From Cyclobacteriaceae bacterium (GTDB lineage: Bacteria; Bacteroidota; Bacteroidia; Cytophagales; Cyclobacteriaceae), in NCBI GenBank assembly GCA_028285685.1, contig JANQOR010000034.1, positions 124,001 to 188,000 of the forward strand: 64,000 nucleotides of DNA, read 5' to 3'. The notes beneath the pieces were generated by a model. It was given only the letters and a program-made list of their open reading frames with translations. It did no database searches and was not told the origin of the DNA. Numbering within the stretch: the stretch's first letter is position 1; every line of letters starts with the position of its first letter. A program made the translations under genes and the position numbers. Shown here piece by piece: positions 51,592-60,911 of this stretch.

Positions 51592-52617
51592 TCAATTCGA
51601 GTGGTCGATATAATTGACCCATTTCTCAATTAGACTCGCGAAATCTTCGGGAAGATCAGATTCTACGAAGATCTTCTCTTTAGTGACAGGATGGAGGAAA
51701 CCCAACGTTTTCGCATGCAAGGCTTGCCGAGGCAAGATCTTAAAGCAATTATGCACAAACTGCTTGTACTTTGTGAAGATGGTTCCCTTTAAAATCTGAT
51801 CACCACCATATGTAGCATCATTAAAAAGTGGGTGTCCTAAGTATTTCATGTGTGCACGAATTTGATGGGTTCTGCCTGTTTCCAGATTGCACTTAACAAG
51901 GGACACATATCTCAAATCTTGCATCACTTCATAATGTGTGATTGCTTTCTTACCGAAATCGCCTTCAGGAAAAGCGGCCGTAATTCGCCGATCCTTTAAA
52001 CTACGTCCTACATTCACATTGACGGTTCCCTCCCCCGGGTGCGGAGTTCCCCATACAAGTGCATAATATGTTCGTTCAATGGAATGATCAAAAAACTGCT
52101 TAGCCAACCCATTCATCGCAGCCTCCGTCTTGGCAATTACTAATAGTCCGGAAGTGTCTTTATCTATCCTGTGAACCAGCCCGGGGCGCCCTTCATTTCC
52201 CTTCATTTCAGGCAGATTTTGAAAATGGAAAGCCAATGCGTTGACTAATGTCCCAGTCCAGTTTTGATATGCCGGGTGTACCACCATCCCAGCTGGTTTG
52301 TTTACAACCAATAAATGCTGATCCTCCATTACGATATCCAGCGGAATTTCCTCCGGAATCACCTCCTCATCTCTCGGTGGCTCTGGTAGTGCAATCGAAA
52401 TATTGTCTCCCGGATGAACTTTGTAATTGGGTTTCACACTCTGATCATTCACTTTAACAAATCCGTCCCTGATTCCATTCTGCACTTTGCTCCGCGTGAC
52501 ATTGGGTAAGCGATCCATTAAAAATTTATCAATTCTCAGCAATTCCTGCCCAGCATCAACCACGATGCGATGATGCTCGTAAAGCTCCTCCTCAAAATCC
52601 TGCGGTTCCTCTGACAT
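51592..52617 (-). CDS. RluA-family 23S rRNA pseudouridine synthase (RluD-like)
   Basis: This 341-residue protein has an N-terminal S4 RNA-binding domain (about 24-85, LLRIDKFLMDRLPNVTRSKVQNGIRDGFVKVN) and a RluA catalytic domain. The motif GLVHRIDKDTSGLLVIAKT carries the catalytic Asp (variant of HRLDxxTSG). ALVWGTPHPGEG, LETGRTHQIRAHMKYLGHPLFNDATYGG and PRQALHAKTLGFLHP are further blocks. The order S4 plus catalytic domain fits RluD (U1911/1915/1917), but the target cannot be proven. It is convergent with the SulP gene and divergent from the ACC-deaminase-like gene. Confidence 0.93.
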   Translation of the reverse strand: MSEEPQDFEEELYEHHRIVVDAGQELLRIDKFLMDRLPNVTRSKVQNGIRDGFVKVNDQSVKPNYKVHPGDNISIALPEPPRDEEVIPEEIPLDIVMEDQHLLVVNKPAGMVVHPAYQNWTGTLVNALAFHFQNLPEMKGNEGRPGLVHRIDKDTSGLLVIAKTEAAMNGLAKQFFDHSIERTYYALVWGTPHPGEGTVNVNVGRSLKDRRITAAFPEGDFGKKAITHYEVMQDLRYVSLVKCNLETGRTHQIRAHMKYLGHPLFNDATYGGDQILKGTIFTKYKQFVHNCFKILPRQALHAKTLGFLHPVTKEKIFVESDLPEDFASLIEKWVNYIDHSN

Positions 52618-52634
52618 AAGCGTAAATTTAAGTG

Positions 52635-53537
52635 ATGATGAAACTTCCTAGCCCCATACAAGAACTAGAGCATCCCATTTTGGCTGAGAAGGAGGTACGG
52701 CTGTTTGTAAAAAGAGATGATCTTATTCATAAGGAGATGATGGGGAACAAATGGAGAAAGTTGAAGTACAATCTTGAAGAGGCAAAAAACCAAGGGTGTA
52801 GCTCAATTTTGACATTTGGTGGAGCCTTCAGCAATCACATTTATGCTACTGCTGCTGCAGGAGCTGAGTTTGGGTTCAATACGATCGGAATTATTCGGGG
52901 TGAAGAACTTCATACTAACAGCAATCCAACGCTTCGTTTCGCTGCTTCAAAGGGCATGGATCTGAGATTCGTAGATAGGAAAACATTCTCGAATCTTCGC
53001 GAAGATCCGATACGCCTCAAAAGGACTGAAATTAACAGCTACATTTTGCCAGAAGGAGGAACGAATGAGTTTGCTGTCAAGGGATGCAAGGAATTGATCA
53101 AAGAAATTAACATCGATTTTGACCTTATAGCACTTCCTATCGGTACAGGTGGCACTTTCTGTGGCGTATTGGATGGGGTACAGGAGTGGCAAACTGTAAT
53201 AGGAATAAGTTGTTTGAAAGGCTCCTTCATAAAACAGGAATTAGAAAAACTTACCTCTGACTTTGCCATTGACAATTCGAATTATCAGATCAATACCGAC
53301 TACCATTTCGGAGGTTATGGCAAAACAACAGGTGAGTTAGTCGATTTTATTAATTGGTTTAAAGAAGTGTTTGCTATTTCTCTAGACCCGATTTATACTG
53401 GAAAATGCTTTTTTGCCGTTTGGAATATGATTATTAACGATAAATTTGAAAAAAATCTCAAAATAATCCTATTGCATACAGGTGGTTTACAGGGTATTTT
53501 GGGCTTTAATCGAAAAAACAAAAATATTATCCAATAA
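52635..53537 (+). CDS. 1-aminocyclopropane-1-carboxylate deaminase/D-cysteine desulfhydrase-like PLP enzyme
   Basis: This 300-residue PLP-dependent fold-type II enzyme has its PLP lysine in MGNKWRKLKYNL (about residue 36). The block SILTFGGAFSNHIYATAAAGAEFGF binds the cofactor phosphate and substrate, and LPIGTGGTFCGVLDGV is the glycine-rich phosphate loop. It is shorter than ACC deaminases from soil bacteria (about 330-340 residues) and closer to D-cysteine desulfhydrase-like members, so the substrate is uncertain. Three possible starts (GTG, ATG, ATG) occur in a row at 52632-52640. It is followed 25 nt later by a lipoprotein gene. Confidence 0.86.
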   Translation: MMKLPSPIQELEHPILAEKEVRLFVKRDDLIHKEMMGNKWRKLKYNLEEAKNQGCSSILTFGGAFSNHIYATAAAGAEFGFNTIGIIRGEELHTNSNPTLRFAASKGMDLRFVDRKTFSNLREDPIRLKRTEINSYILPEGGTNEFAVKGCKELIKEINIDFDLIALPIGTGGTFCGVLDGVQEWQTVIGISCLKGSFIKQELEKLTSDFAIDNSNYQINTDYHFGGYGKTTGELVDFINWFKEVFAISLDPIYTGKCFFAVWNMIINDKFEKNLKIILLHTGGLQGILGFNRKNKNIIQ

Positions 53538-53562
53538 GACTTAATTTTATCACAGACTTGTA

Positions 53563-55236
53563 ATGGTGAAAAAATTTGTGTTCATAGCCTTCCTGGTGAT
53601 TTTGTTTGCAGGCTGCAATACGAATGAGCTAGAGTTCGATAATATCGATCTACCAACGGTTGATGGAACATTTAACTTCCCGCTAGGTACCGCAACCTAT
53701 ACTATTCGGGAACTTATTCTAGACCAGGAAGACAGTCTGCTCGATTTTCAGGTTGATGAAGATTCTCTAATTACTCTGGTATATCACGATTCAATAAGCT
53801 ATGAGTCGAATACTGACTTTATCGAAATTGATGATATTACCAATTCAGAGAGCATTGACCTCACCGGAGTTATGGGTACACCTATCTCTGGTCCAGGGGC
53901 CACAGTTCCACTCTCGGAGACTTTCAGTTTTAATTTTGATCCGGCAGACAATGAAGATATCATCGATTCTCTTTTTTATGCGAGTGGAGACGTTTTTGTT
54001 GATATTACCTCAGACATAGACGGGACATTAAACTATTCTTTCACACTTAACAACTGGGTGACCGTAGTTAACGAGATTCCCTTGGAGGTGACTGGTTCAT
54101 TGATTGGCAATGGAACATCCATGACTAGCTCCTCACAGCGATCACTTTTAAATCACAAAGCGGTACTTGCTGGAACAAATAATATCTTCAGTGCGGACTT
54201 TACTGCTGATATATCATTAGGTGCTGGACAGACTTTTAATGGCACGGAATCTATCACCTTCGATATCACATTCGCCGATCAGACCTTCTCTGTAATTTTT
54301 GGAAAATTTGGTCAGGACACGGTTCAGGTTGGAAGCGAAACGCTTGATATCGAATTCTTCAAGGAAATGGGTGAAGAAGGAATATTCTTCGGTGATCCGA
54401 CCATGCGTTTCTTCTTCGAAAATTCATTTGGAATTCCTATTGGCGTGGATTTTTCTGGCTTGTTTGGTGATGATGGCGAGGGAGGTACTCAAACTTTTCT
54501 TGAAGGAGATATTGTCGACAATATTCCAGTCATTGCAAGTGGAGACCCTAACAACCCAGGCGCACTTGTAAGGGATACGATCATACTTAACAAAGGGAAT
54601 TCGTCTATCGTAGATCTCTTGGCAACCTCGCCGGGTAGAGTTGGTTTTGATGTTTCTGCAATTGCGAACCCCGAAGGTCCAAACACCATCAATTTCTTAA
54701 CACAAAACAACCAGATAAATGCAACTATTGAGATCGAGATCCCACTAGAGGTAAGACTTGAGGATTTGCAACAGTCTATTGACATAGAGTTGAACGATGG
54801 TTTTGACACTGATTTCATTGGAACTGACGGGCAATCCGAGGTTGATTCTGCTTTTCTTCGGGTTTCGACTATAAACGAATTTCCATTTGCAGCAGATCTG
54901 CAAATACAAATTAGAGACAGTACACTTGTGATGGGTGTCGACAGTCTGATCTATGCTGCTCCAACAGTTAATGTACTTGCAGCACCTTTCATAGATGTAA
55001 ACGGACAAGTGACTGATCCCAATGGTAACTCTAGTGATATATTGCTTAGTAATGCAGGAATAGAAGCCTTCTCCCGCCCACCTAGTACCTCATCTTATAT
55101 ACAGATGACAGTCACTTTAAATACCCCAGGGAGTCTTAACTCTCGAGACATCTTTGTCCAAATCTTATCCCATTATCAGCTTGAGGTTTCATTGGGTATC
55201 AAAGCGGTTCTTAAAGTCGATCTGGATGACATATAA
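53563..55236 (+). CDS. Large outer-surface or periplasmic lipoprotein of unknown function
   Basis: This 557-residue protein begins with a lipoprotein signal (FIAFLVILFAGCNTNELEF, lipobox Cys at about residue 18). The mature part is acidic and Asp/Ser/Thr-rich with many beta-strands (for example DSLLDFQVDEDSLITLVYHDSISYES, TLNYSFTLNNWVTVVNE, LEVSLGIKAVLKVDLDDI at the end). There is a repeated pattern of 'barrel-like or Ig-like' strands but no catalytic motif. Its stop codon (TAA) is immediately followed by the ATG of the DUF5723 gene, so the two are coupled and probably act together at the outer membrane. Confidence 0.7.
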   Translation: MVKKFVFIAFLVILFAGCNTNELEFDNIDLPTVDGTFNFPLGTATYTIRELILDQEDSLLDFQVDEDSLITLVYHDSISYESNTDFIEIDDITNSESIDLTGVMGTPISGPGATVPLSETFSFNFDPADNEDIIDSLFYASGDVFVDITSDIDGTLNYSFTLNNWVTVVNEIPLEVTGSLIGNGTSMTSSSQRSLLNHKAVLAGTNNIFSADFTADISLGAGQTFNGTESITFDITFADQTFSVIFGKFGQDTVQVGSETLDIEFFKEMGEEGIFFGDPTMRFFFENSFGIPIGVDFSGLFGDDGEGGTQTFLEGDIVDNIPVIASGDPNNPGALVRDTIILNKGNSSIVDLLATSPGRVGFDVSAIANPEGPNTINFLTQNNQINATIEIEIPLEVRLEDLQQSIDIELNDGFDTDFIGTDGQSEVDSAFLRVSTINEFPFAADLQIQIRDSTLVMGVDSLIYAAPTVNVLAAPFIDVNGQVTDPNGNSSDILLSNAGIEAFSRPPSTSSYIQMTVTLNTPGSLNSRDIFVQILSHYQLEVSLGIKAVLKVDLDDI

Positions 55237-56922
55237 ATGCGAAGGCTCCTCTTTACCATATTAGCCACATTAATTACCACTGCCTTGTTCGGCCAGACGA
55301 GCATGTCATTCTACCACCTTGGTAATGCCACTTTTCAAAATTCATCGTTAAACCCTGCTTGGGTCCCTGACGGCAGACTATTTGTAGGCATTCCTGCGCT
55401 TTCAGGCATCCATTTGCACGTGAATAATGCTGTCAGCTATAATGACATATTCACTAAGGAAACTAACTCAATCCTGCTGGACGACGAAAAAATTCTATCG
55501 AACATTCAAAGTCAAAATCTGATTAGTGCACATGCCAATATCAATCTTTTCCACCTAGGTTTTAAATTCCCGGCTGGAGCGTTTATCAATTTTTTTGCAA
55601 ATGAACGAGTGGAAGCGGATTTTCTATTTCCCAAAAAAATAATAGAAATCGGATTAGACGGTACTGATCAATTTCTAGATGAGAATAACAAGATCGGGAA
55701 CATTGGATTAACGGCCAGTCATTTCAGAGAAATAGGAGTCGGATATGCCTATTCCGTCCATACTCAACTTGATTTTGGAATCCGTTTGAAATACCTCATG
55801 GGCTTCTTCAATGCAAGCTTGCCAGGTAACGCCAAAGCAAATATTAACTCCAGTGGCGATTTTTTTCAGCTAGACACCGACATTAAGAATGCACAGCTAA
55901 GAACATCAGGACTTGACATCCTACTTGACCAGGAAGTAGACGGTACCTCAGTAAATCTTGGAAGTCATCTAATCTCCAGTGGTAATTCGGGCTTTGCCGT
56001 AGATATAGGTGCCACTTACAAGCTAAATCGATACTACTCGATCACAGGTTCACTCTTAGACGTTGGGTGGATCAACTGGAACACGAATGTGGTTAATCAA
56101 ACGTTAAACGACACCACCTTTACCTATACCGGGGTTGATCTTGAAGACGTCGGTGATTTGGTGGATGTTCTTGAAGACTCACTATTTAACAAATTTGATG
56201 TAACTGAAACCAATGACACCTACAGAGCATGGTTACCCTTGAAGGCGTACGGCAGTTGGATCTACCATTACGACAAAAACATGGATATGTACGCGTCCAT
56301 GGGGGCTCGTTACGTCCAGGGCCAACTAAAACTCCTGTACGGTGGTGGCATTACTAGAAGATTTGGAAGAATTGCCACCTTATCGGCTAGCGCACTTAAA
56401 CTCCCGCAGCAATTTTTCAATGTGGGTGCAGCATTCGCCGTGAATGGTGGACCTATCCAATTCTATATGGCCGCTGATCAAGTTATAAACTTCTCTGCTC
56501 CCGATTTCAAAGCGTTTGATTTCAGGTTTGGAATAAACTTGAGGTTTGTAGAAAGGGATAAAAGCTTGAAATCGAATGCATCTGTCACCAGGTATGCGAA
56601 AGGGTTTGGAAAAAGTAACGATGATGGCACATTGCAGGGACCTAAGGGAGTTGACTCAGGGTCATTCCTTGGTAAAAAAGTGAAGAACAAAAAACGAGAT
56701 GAGATCTATTCGGTTATACCTCGCCAAAAGAGACCCGATGTTGATACCAGTGGCACTCCCAAAAGAAAAGTTGAGCCTAATGCCCCTGCTGGAACAAGTC
56801 CTCCAAAGCCATTCTACAAGAAGAGCATTAATCAGAGGGATATCAATGTCAAACAGGACAAGAAAAAGAAGAAAAAAGTAGTTCGGAAGAGCCTCACTGG
56901 AAGAACGAAGAGGAAGAACTAA
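55237..56922 (+). CDS. DUF5723 family outer membrane protein
   Basis: This 561-residue exported protein has a signal peptide (LLFTILATLITTALFGQ) and alternating strand pattern typical of an outer membrane barrel (about 20-440). The first mature block SMSFYHLGNATFQNSSLNPAWVPDGRLFVGIPALSGIHLHVNNAVSY is characteristic of DUF5723. The C-terminal tail from about 445 is Lys/Pro-rich and ends in a strongly basic run (QDKKKKKKVVRKSLTGRTKRKN), probably disordered. The role is unknown. It starts directly at the stop of the lipoprotein gene (no spacer) and converges with radA 3 nt away. Confidence 0.82.
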   Translation: MRRLLFTILATLITTALFGQTSMSFYHLGNATFQNSSLNPAWVPDGRLFVGIPALSGIHLHVNNAVSYNDIFTKETNSILLDDEKILSNIQSQNLISAHANINLFHLGFKFPAGAFINFFANERVEADFLFPKKIIEIGLDGTDQFLDENNKIGNIGLTASHFREIGVGYAYSVHTQLDFGIRLKYLMGFFNASLPGNAKANINSSGDFFQLDTDIKNAQLRTSGLDILLDQEVDGTSVNLGSHLISSGNSGFAVDIGATYKLNRYYSITGSLLDVGWINWNTNVVNQTLNDTTFTYTGVDLEDVGDLVDVLEDSLFNKFDVTETNDTYRAWLPLKAYGSWIYHYDKNMDMYASMGARYVQGQLKLLYGGGITRRFGRIATLSASALKLPQQFFNVGAAFAVNGGPIQFYMAADQVINFSAPDFKAFDFRFGINLRFVERDKSLKSNASVTRYAKGFGKSNDDGTLQGPKGVDSGSFLGKKVKNKKRDEIYSVIPRQKRPDVDTSGTPKRKVEPNAPAGTSPPKPFYKKSINQRDINVKQDKKKKKKVVRKSLTGRTKRKN

Positions 56923-56925
56923 ATA

Positions 56926-58281
56926 TCAAAACAACTCCTGAAAAAGATCACTCAACTTTGAAAATGACTTTATGGAGATTTTAAATTGCTTAAGATCCTT
57001 AGTTTTTAGGTTATGCTTTGAAATGTAAATTTCTTTGAAGCCTAACTTCTCTGCTTCATTTATCCTGTTTTCAATTCTTCCAACTGGCCTTATCTCTCCT
57101 CCCAGTCCTACTTCTCCAGCAAAACACACACTATCAGAAATAGGAGCATCCTCAAACGATGAGAAAATCGATGCGCAAATAGCTAAATCCAAAGCTGTAT
57201 CCTGGACTTTTATACCTCCTGCAATATTCAGAAAGACATCCTGGCTACTAAGACGGATCCCCAAGCGCTTTTCCATGACGGCAAGCAGCATCGTCAATCT
57301 CTTGTAGTCATATCCGGTCGTACTCCTTTGTGGATTGCCATAACTAGCTGGACTGACGAGTCCCTGCGTTTCCAAAATCAAGGGGCGATTGCCTTCAAGT
57401 GTGGCGCCAAGACTAATACCACTTAAGCCTGGCTCCCGAGGTGAGATCAGGACTTCCGAAGGGTTAGTGACTTCTCTAAGGCCCGAGGTATTCATTTCAA
57501 AAATTCCAAGCTCTGAAGTCGATCCAAACCTGTTTTTTATCGTTCTTAAAATTCTATACGAAAGATGACGATCACCTTCAAACTGCAAAACCGTATCAAC
57601 CATGTGTTCCAATACTTTAGGTCCGGCGATAGCTCCATCTTTATTGACATGGCCGATGAGAAACACAGGTATGTCTTTTTGCTTCGCAAATTTCATTAGC
57701 TGTGCAGTACATTCCTTTACCTGTGAAATCGATCCGATAGATGCCTCAATTCTATCAGAGTATAGCGTCTGTATTGAATCAACAATCAGAACATCCGGAT
57801 CTAGAGATTCTGATTGGCGAAGAACTTCAGAAAGGCCGGTCTCAGCATAGAGAAAACAGTTTCCTGGTATTTCGCCGATCCTTTCAGCACGCATTTTGAT
57901 TTGTTGAACACTCTCTTCACCAGACACATAGAGAGTTTTACCTTCTTGCGATAAGGCCATCTGAAGCAACAATGTTGACTTACCAATTCCGGGTTCTCCT
58001 CCAACAAGAACCAACGAACCGCTTACAATTCCACCACCCAGAACGCGATCAAGTTCCGCAATCTTGGATGATACTCTCTGCTCAGTTTTGACAGTACCGG
58101 TTTCCTTTAGATTAACAGGCTTTGTTTTCTCAAACGAGAAATCAGTTTGGGTAGCCGAATGCTTGGAAAGTACCTCTTCAACATAGGTGTTCCATTCATT
58201 GCATGAAGGACATTTTCCAATCCATTTTGCAGATTCGTTCCCACAATTTTGACAAAAAAAGACCGTCTTGACTTTAGCCAT
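56926..58281 (-). CDS. radA: DNA repair protein RadA
   Basis: RadA is a RecA-like branch-migration ATPase. The 451-residue protein has an N-terminal zinc finger (CQNCGNE...GKCPSCNEW), Walker A GGEPGIGKSTLLLQ (about 93-106), the RadA-specific motif KNRFGSTSELGIFEM (about 250-264), and a C-terminal Lon-protease-like domain without the protease Ser-Lys pair (ISLGATLEGNRPLILETQGLV and FLNIAGGIKVQDTALDLAICASI). The length is normal. It is divergent from glyA with 54 nt between starts. Confidence 0.96.
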   Translation of the reverse strand: MAKVKTVFFCQNCGNESAKWIGKCPSCNEWNTYVEEVLSKHSATQTDFSFEKTKPVNLKETGTVKTEQRVSSKIAELDRVLGGGIVSGSLVLVGGEPGIGKSTLLLQMALSQEGKTLYVSGEESVQQIKMRAERIGEIPGNCFLYAETGLSEVLRQSESLDPDVLIVDSIQTLYSDRIEASIGSISQVKECTAQLMKFAKQKDIPVFLIGHVNKDGAIAGPKVLEHMVDTVLQFEGDRHLSYRILRTIKNRFGSTSELGIFEMNTSGLREVTNPSEVLISPREPGLSGISLGATLEGNRPLILETQGLVSPASYGNPQRSTTGYDYKRLTMLLAVMEKRLGIRLSSQDVFLNIAGGIKVQDTALDLAICASIFSSFEDAPISDSVCFAGEVGLGGEIRPVGRIENRINEAEKLGFKEIYISKHNLKTKDLKQFKISIKSFSKLSDLFQELF

Positions 58282-58335
58282 ATTTACATTGAGAGAGTAG
58301 CGAAGATATAAACAGTCTCACTTAATTTTGGCGCC

Positions 58336-59607
58336 ATGCAAAGAGACCTCAAAGTATTTGATCTTATTGAAGCCGAAAAGGACCGACAGCTAAATGGCAT
58401 TGAACTAATAGCTTCAGAGAACATCGTTTCACCACAAGTCCTAGAGGCCGCTGGAAGTGTGCTCACGAACAAGTATGCTGAAGGTCTACCAGGCAAAAGA
58501 TACTATGGAGGTTGTGAAGTGGTGGATCAAATTGAGGATCTTGCAAGAGAGCGTGCCAAAGAACTCTTCGGAGCTACTTGGGCTAATGTTCAGCCGCACT
58601 CTGGAGCACAAGCCAATGCCGCGGTGATGCTTGCTCTGTTGAATGCAGGTGATGATATTCTTGGCTTTGATCTGTCGCATGGTGGGCATTTGACACATGG
58701 CTCTCCTGTTAACTTTTCCGGCAAACTTTATAAGCCACATTTCTATGGGGTTGATAGAGAGACCGGAGTAATTGATTATGATCATCTCGAGAAAGTTGCC
58801 CGAGAAAAACAACCCAAAATGATTATTGCTGGTGCATCTGCATACAGTCGTGACTGGGACTATCAACGGTTTCGGGCGATCGCCGATGAAGTAGGGGCGA
58901 TCCTTCTAGCAGATATTTCACATCCTGCCGGTTTGATTGCCAGGGGTTTACTAAACGACCCTCTTGAGTACTGTCATGTGGTGACCACAACCACACATAA
59001 AACGCTTCGCGGACCACGTGGCGGTATGATTTTAGTACGTGATGACATTGACAACCCCTGGGGTCTCACAACTCCTAAGGGAATAGTCAAGAAACTAAGC
59101 ACATTGCTCGATTCTGCTGTTTTTCCTGGGACTCAGGGTGGACCTCTTGAACATATCATAGCTTCCAAGGCTATCGCTTTTGGTGAGGCTCTGTCTGACG
59201 ATTATATGAATTACGTTATGCAAGTGAAGAAAAATGCATCTGCTATGGCCGATGCTTTTGTGGAGAAAGGATATGATGTTATTTCAAAGGGTACAGATAA
59301 TCATTTGATTTTAATTGACCTGAGGTCGAAAAACCTGACCGGTAAGGAGGCTGAGAACGTGTTGATCAAAGCGGACATCACAGTGAATAAAAACATGGTT
59401 CCGTTTGACGACAAAAGTCCATTTGTTACTTCTGGAATGCGTATGGGAACACCTGCGGTGACAACCCGCGGATTGAAAGAGACTGATATGAAAAGAATGG
59501 TGGACATTATAGATTCCGTACTTGGCAATATGGATAACGATGCGAAGGTCAGCGAAATTCGGTCAGAAGTGAATAGTTGGATGAGCGGTTTCCCTCTATT
59601 TGAATAA
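58336..59607 (+). CDS. glyA: Serine hydroxymethyltransferase
   Basis: GlyA converts serine and THF to glycine and 5,10-methylene-THF. The 423-residue protein has the PLP lysine K222 in [15 protein letters not shown], the N-terminal [41 protein letters not shown] block, and [15 protein letters not shown]. All fit SHMT. A perfect TAnnTTTG box (58323-58330) lies only 5 nt before the ATG, so a very short or absent leader is possible. Three nt separate it from tatC. Confidence 0.97.
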   Translation: MQRDLKVFDLIEAEKDRQLNGIELIASENIVSPQVLEAAGSVLTNKYAEGLPGKRYYGGCEVVDQIEDLARERAKELFGATWANVQPHSGAQANAAVMLALLNAGDDILGFDLSHGGHLTHGSPVNFSGKLYKPHFYGVDRETGVIDYDHLEKVAREKQPKMIIAGASAYSRDWDYQRFRAIADEVGAILLADISHPAGLIARGLLNDPLEYCHVVTTTTHKTLRGPRGGMILVRDDIDNPWGLTTPKGIVKKLSTLLDSAVFPGTQGGPLEHIIASKAIAFGEALSDDYMNYVMQVKKNASAMADAFVEKGYDVISKGTDNHLILIDLRSKNLTGKEAENVLIKADITVNKNMVPFDDKSPFVTSGMRMGTPAVTTRGLKETDMKRMVDIIDSVLGNMDNDAKVSEIRSEVNSWMSGFPLFE

Positions 59608-59610
59608 ACT

Positions 59611-60420
59611 ATGCCTTTAGATCAAATTGATGATGAACATGAGATGTCTTTCCTGGATCACCTGGAGGAACTCCGCTGGCATATTATTCGTTCCCTAATC
59701 GCCATTTCAGTCTTCAGCATCGCTGCTTTTCTAGCAAAAGATTTCTTTATCGATACACTAATCCTCGGGCCTTCCAAAACAGACTTTTGGACTTACAGGA
59801 AACTTTGCGAGTTGGCTGCTCAACTCAATACCCCTGCACTTTGCGTAGATAGCCTTCCCTTCGAGTTGATAAGCAGAAAATTGGGAGGCCAGTTCATGAC
59901 ACATATCACAGTGTCATTTGCTGCTGGATTAATTCTTGGGTTTCCTTATTTCTTTTGGGAAATCTGGAGATTTATCAAACCAGGTCTTTATTTCAAGGAA
60001 AGGAAAGCTTCAAGGGGAGCAACCACTTTTGTCAGTCTACTATTCATCCTCGGAATTCTGTTTGGCTATTTTATCATCGCTCCCATTTCCATCCGTTTCT
60101 TTGCGACCTATGAAGTTTCGGCTACACTTGAAAACAGGTTTGACCTGAATTCCTATGTGAGTTCAGTGACTATGATCGTGTTCGGAAGTGGCTTACTGTT
60201 TCAACTCCCGGTTATCGTTTACTTTCTAAGTAAGGCTGGGATTGTAAGTTCGGGTCTTATGAAGAGATACCGTCGACACGCGATTATTGTCATACTAATT
60301 CTTGGAGCCATGATCACTCCACCTGATCCATTCAGTCAAATACTGATCGCGCTACCTTTGATGCTATTGTATCAAATGAGTATTTTAATTGCGAAAAGGA
60401 TCGAAAAACGTCGGACCTGA
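59611..60420 (+). CDS. tatC: Sec-independent protein translocase subunit TatC
   Basis: TatC is the multi-spanning core of the twin-arginine translocase that exports folded proteins. The 269-residue product has six transmembrane helices (about 25-45, 95-120, 135-160, 180-200, 215-232, 235-255). The N-terminus MSFLDHLEELRWHIIRSLIAI and the block PYFFWEIWRFIKPGLYFKERK are diagnostic. The third Tat component (tatA) is not in the window. It is probably co-transcribed with glyA. Confidence 0.95.
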   Translation: MPLDQIDDEHEMSFLDHLEELRWHIIRSLIAISVFSIAAFLAKDFFIDTLILGPSKTDFWTYRKLCELAAQLNTPALCVDSLPFELISRKLGGQFMTHITVSFAAGLILGFPYFFWEIWRFIKPGLYFKERKASRGATTFVSLLFILGILFGYFIIAPISIRFFATYEVSATLENRFDLNSYVSSVTMIVFGSGLLFQLPVIVYFLSKAGIVSSGLMKRYRRHAIIVILILGAMITPPDPFSQILIALPLMLLYQMSILIAKRIEKRRT

Positions 60421-60482
60421 ACTAGGCATCAACAGAGTTGGTTAATTTAGAGCTGTAGTACTGACTTAAAAAAAACCAAACC

Positions 60483-60911
60483 ATGAAAATTGCCATTGGC
60501 GGAGATCACGCTGGTTATCATTACAAGGAACGACTAATCAAGCATCTCAGCGACATGGGTCATAAGGTTGCCGATTTTGGACCCGCTACGGACAGCTCCG
60601 TGGACTATCCCGATCATGTGCATCCGCTTGCTGATTCAATTACATCGAACGAAAACGAACTTGGAATTCTCATTTGTGGAAGTGGGAACGGTGTTGCGAT
60701 GACGGCAAACAAACATGGGGGAGTCCGTGCTGCACTTTGTTGGAATTCTGAAATTTCTTCCTTGGCAAGGCAGCATAATAACGCAAACATCATTTGTATC
60801 CCAGCGAGATTTGTGGCGTATGAATATGCCGAGAGCCTGGTAGATACTTTCGTCACCACGGCTTTTGAAGGGGGCAGGCATCAGCGACGAGTAGATAAAA
60901 TCAATTGTTGA
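60483..60911 (+). CDS. rpiB: Ribose 5-phosphate isomerase B
   Basis: RpiB isomerises ribose 5-phosphate and ribulose 5-phosphate. The 142-residue protein starts MKIAIGGDHAGYHYKERL and has the catalytic Cys C65 in ILICGSGNGVAMTANK, plus HNNANIICIPARF. The usual GIGM loop reads GNGVAM here, a small change. The length is normal. It converges on the large membrane protein gene with an 11-nt overlap. Confidence 0.93.
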   Translation: MKIAIGGDHAGYHYKERLIKHLSDMGHKVADFGPATDSSVDYPDHVHPLADSITSNENELGILICGSGNGVAMTANKHGGVRAALCWNSEISSLARQHNNANIICIPARFVAYEYAESLVDTFVTTAFEGGRHQRRVDKINC

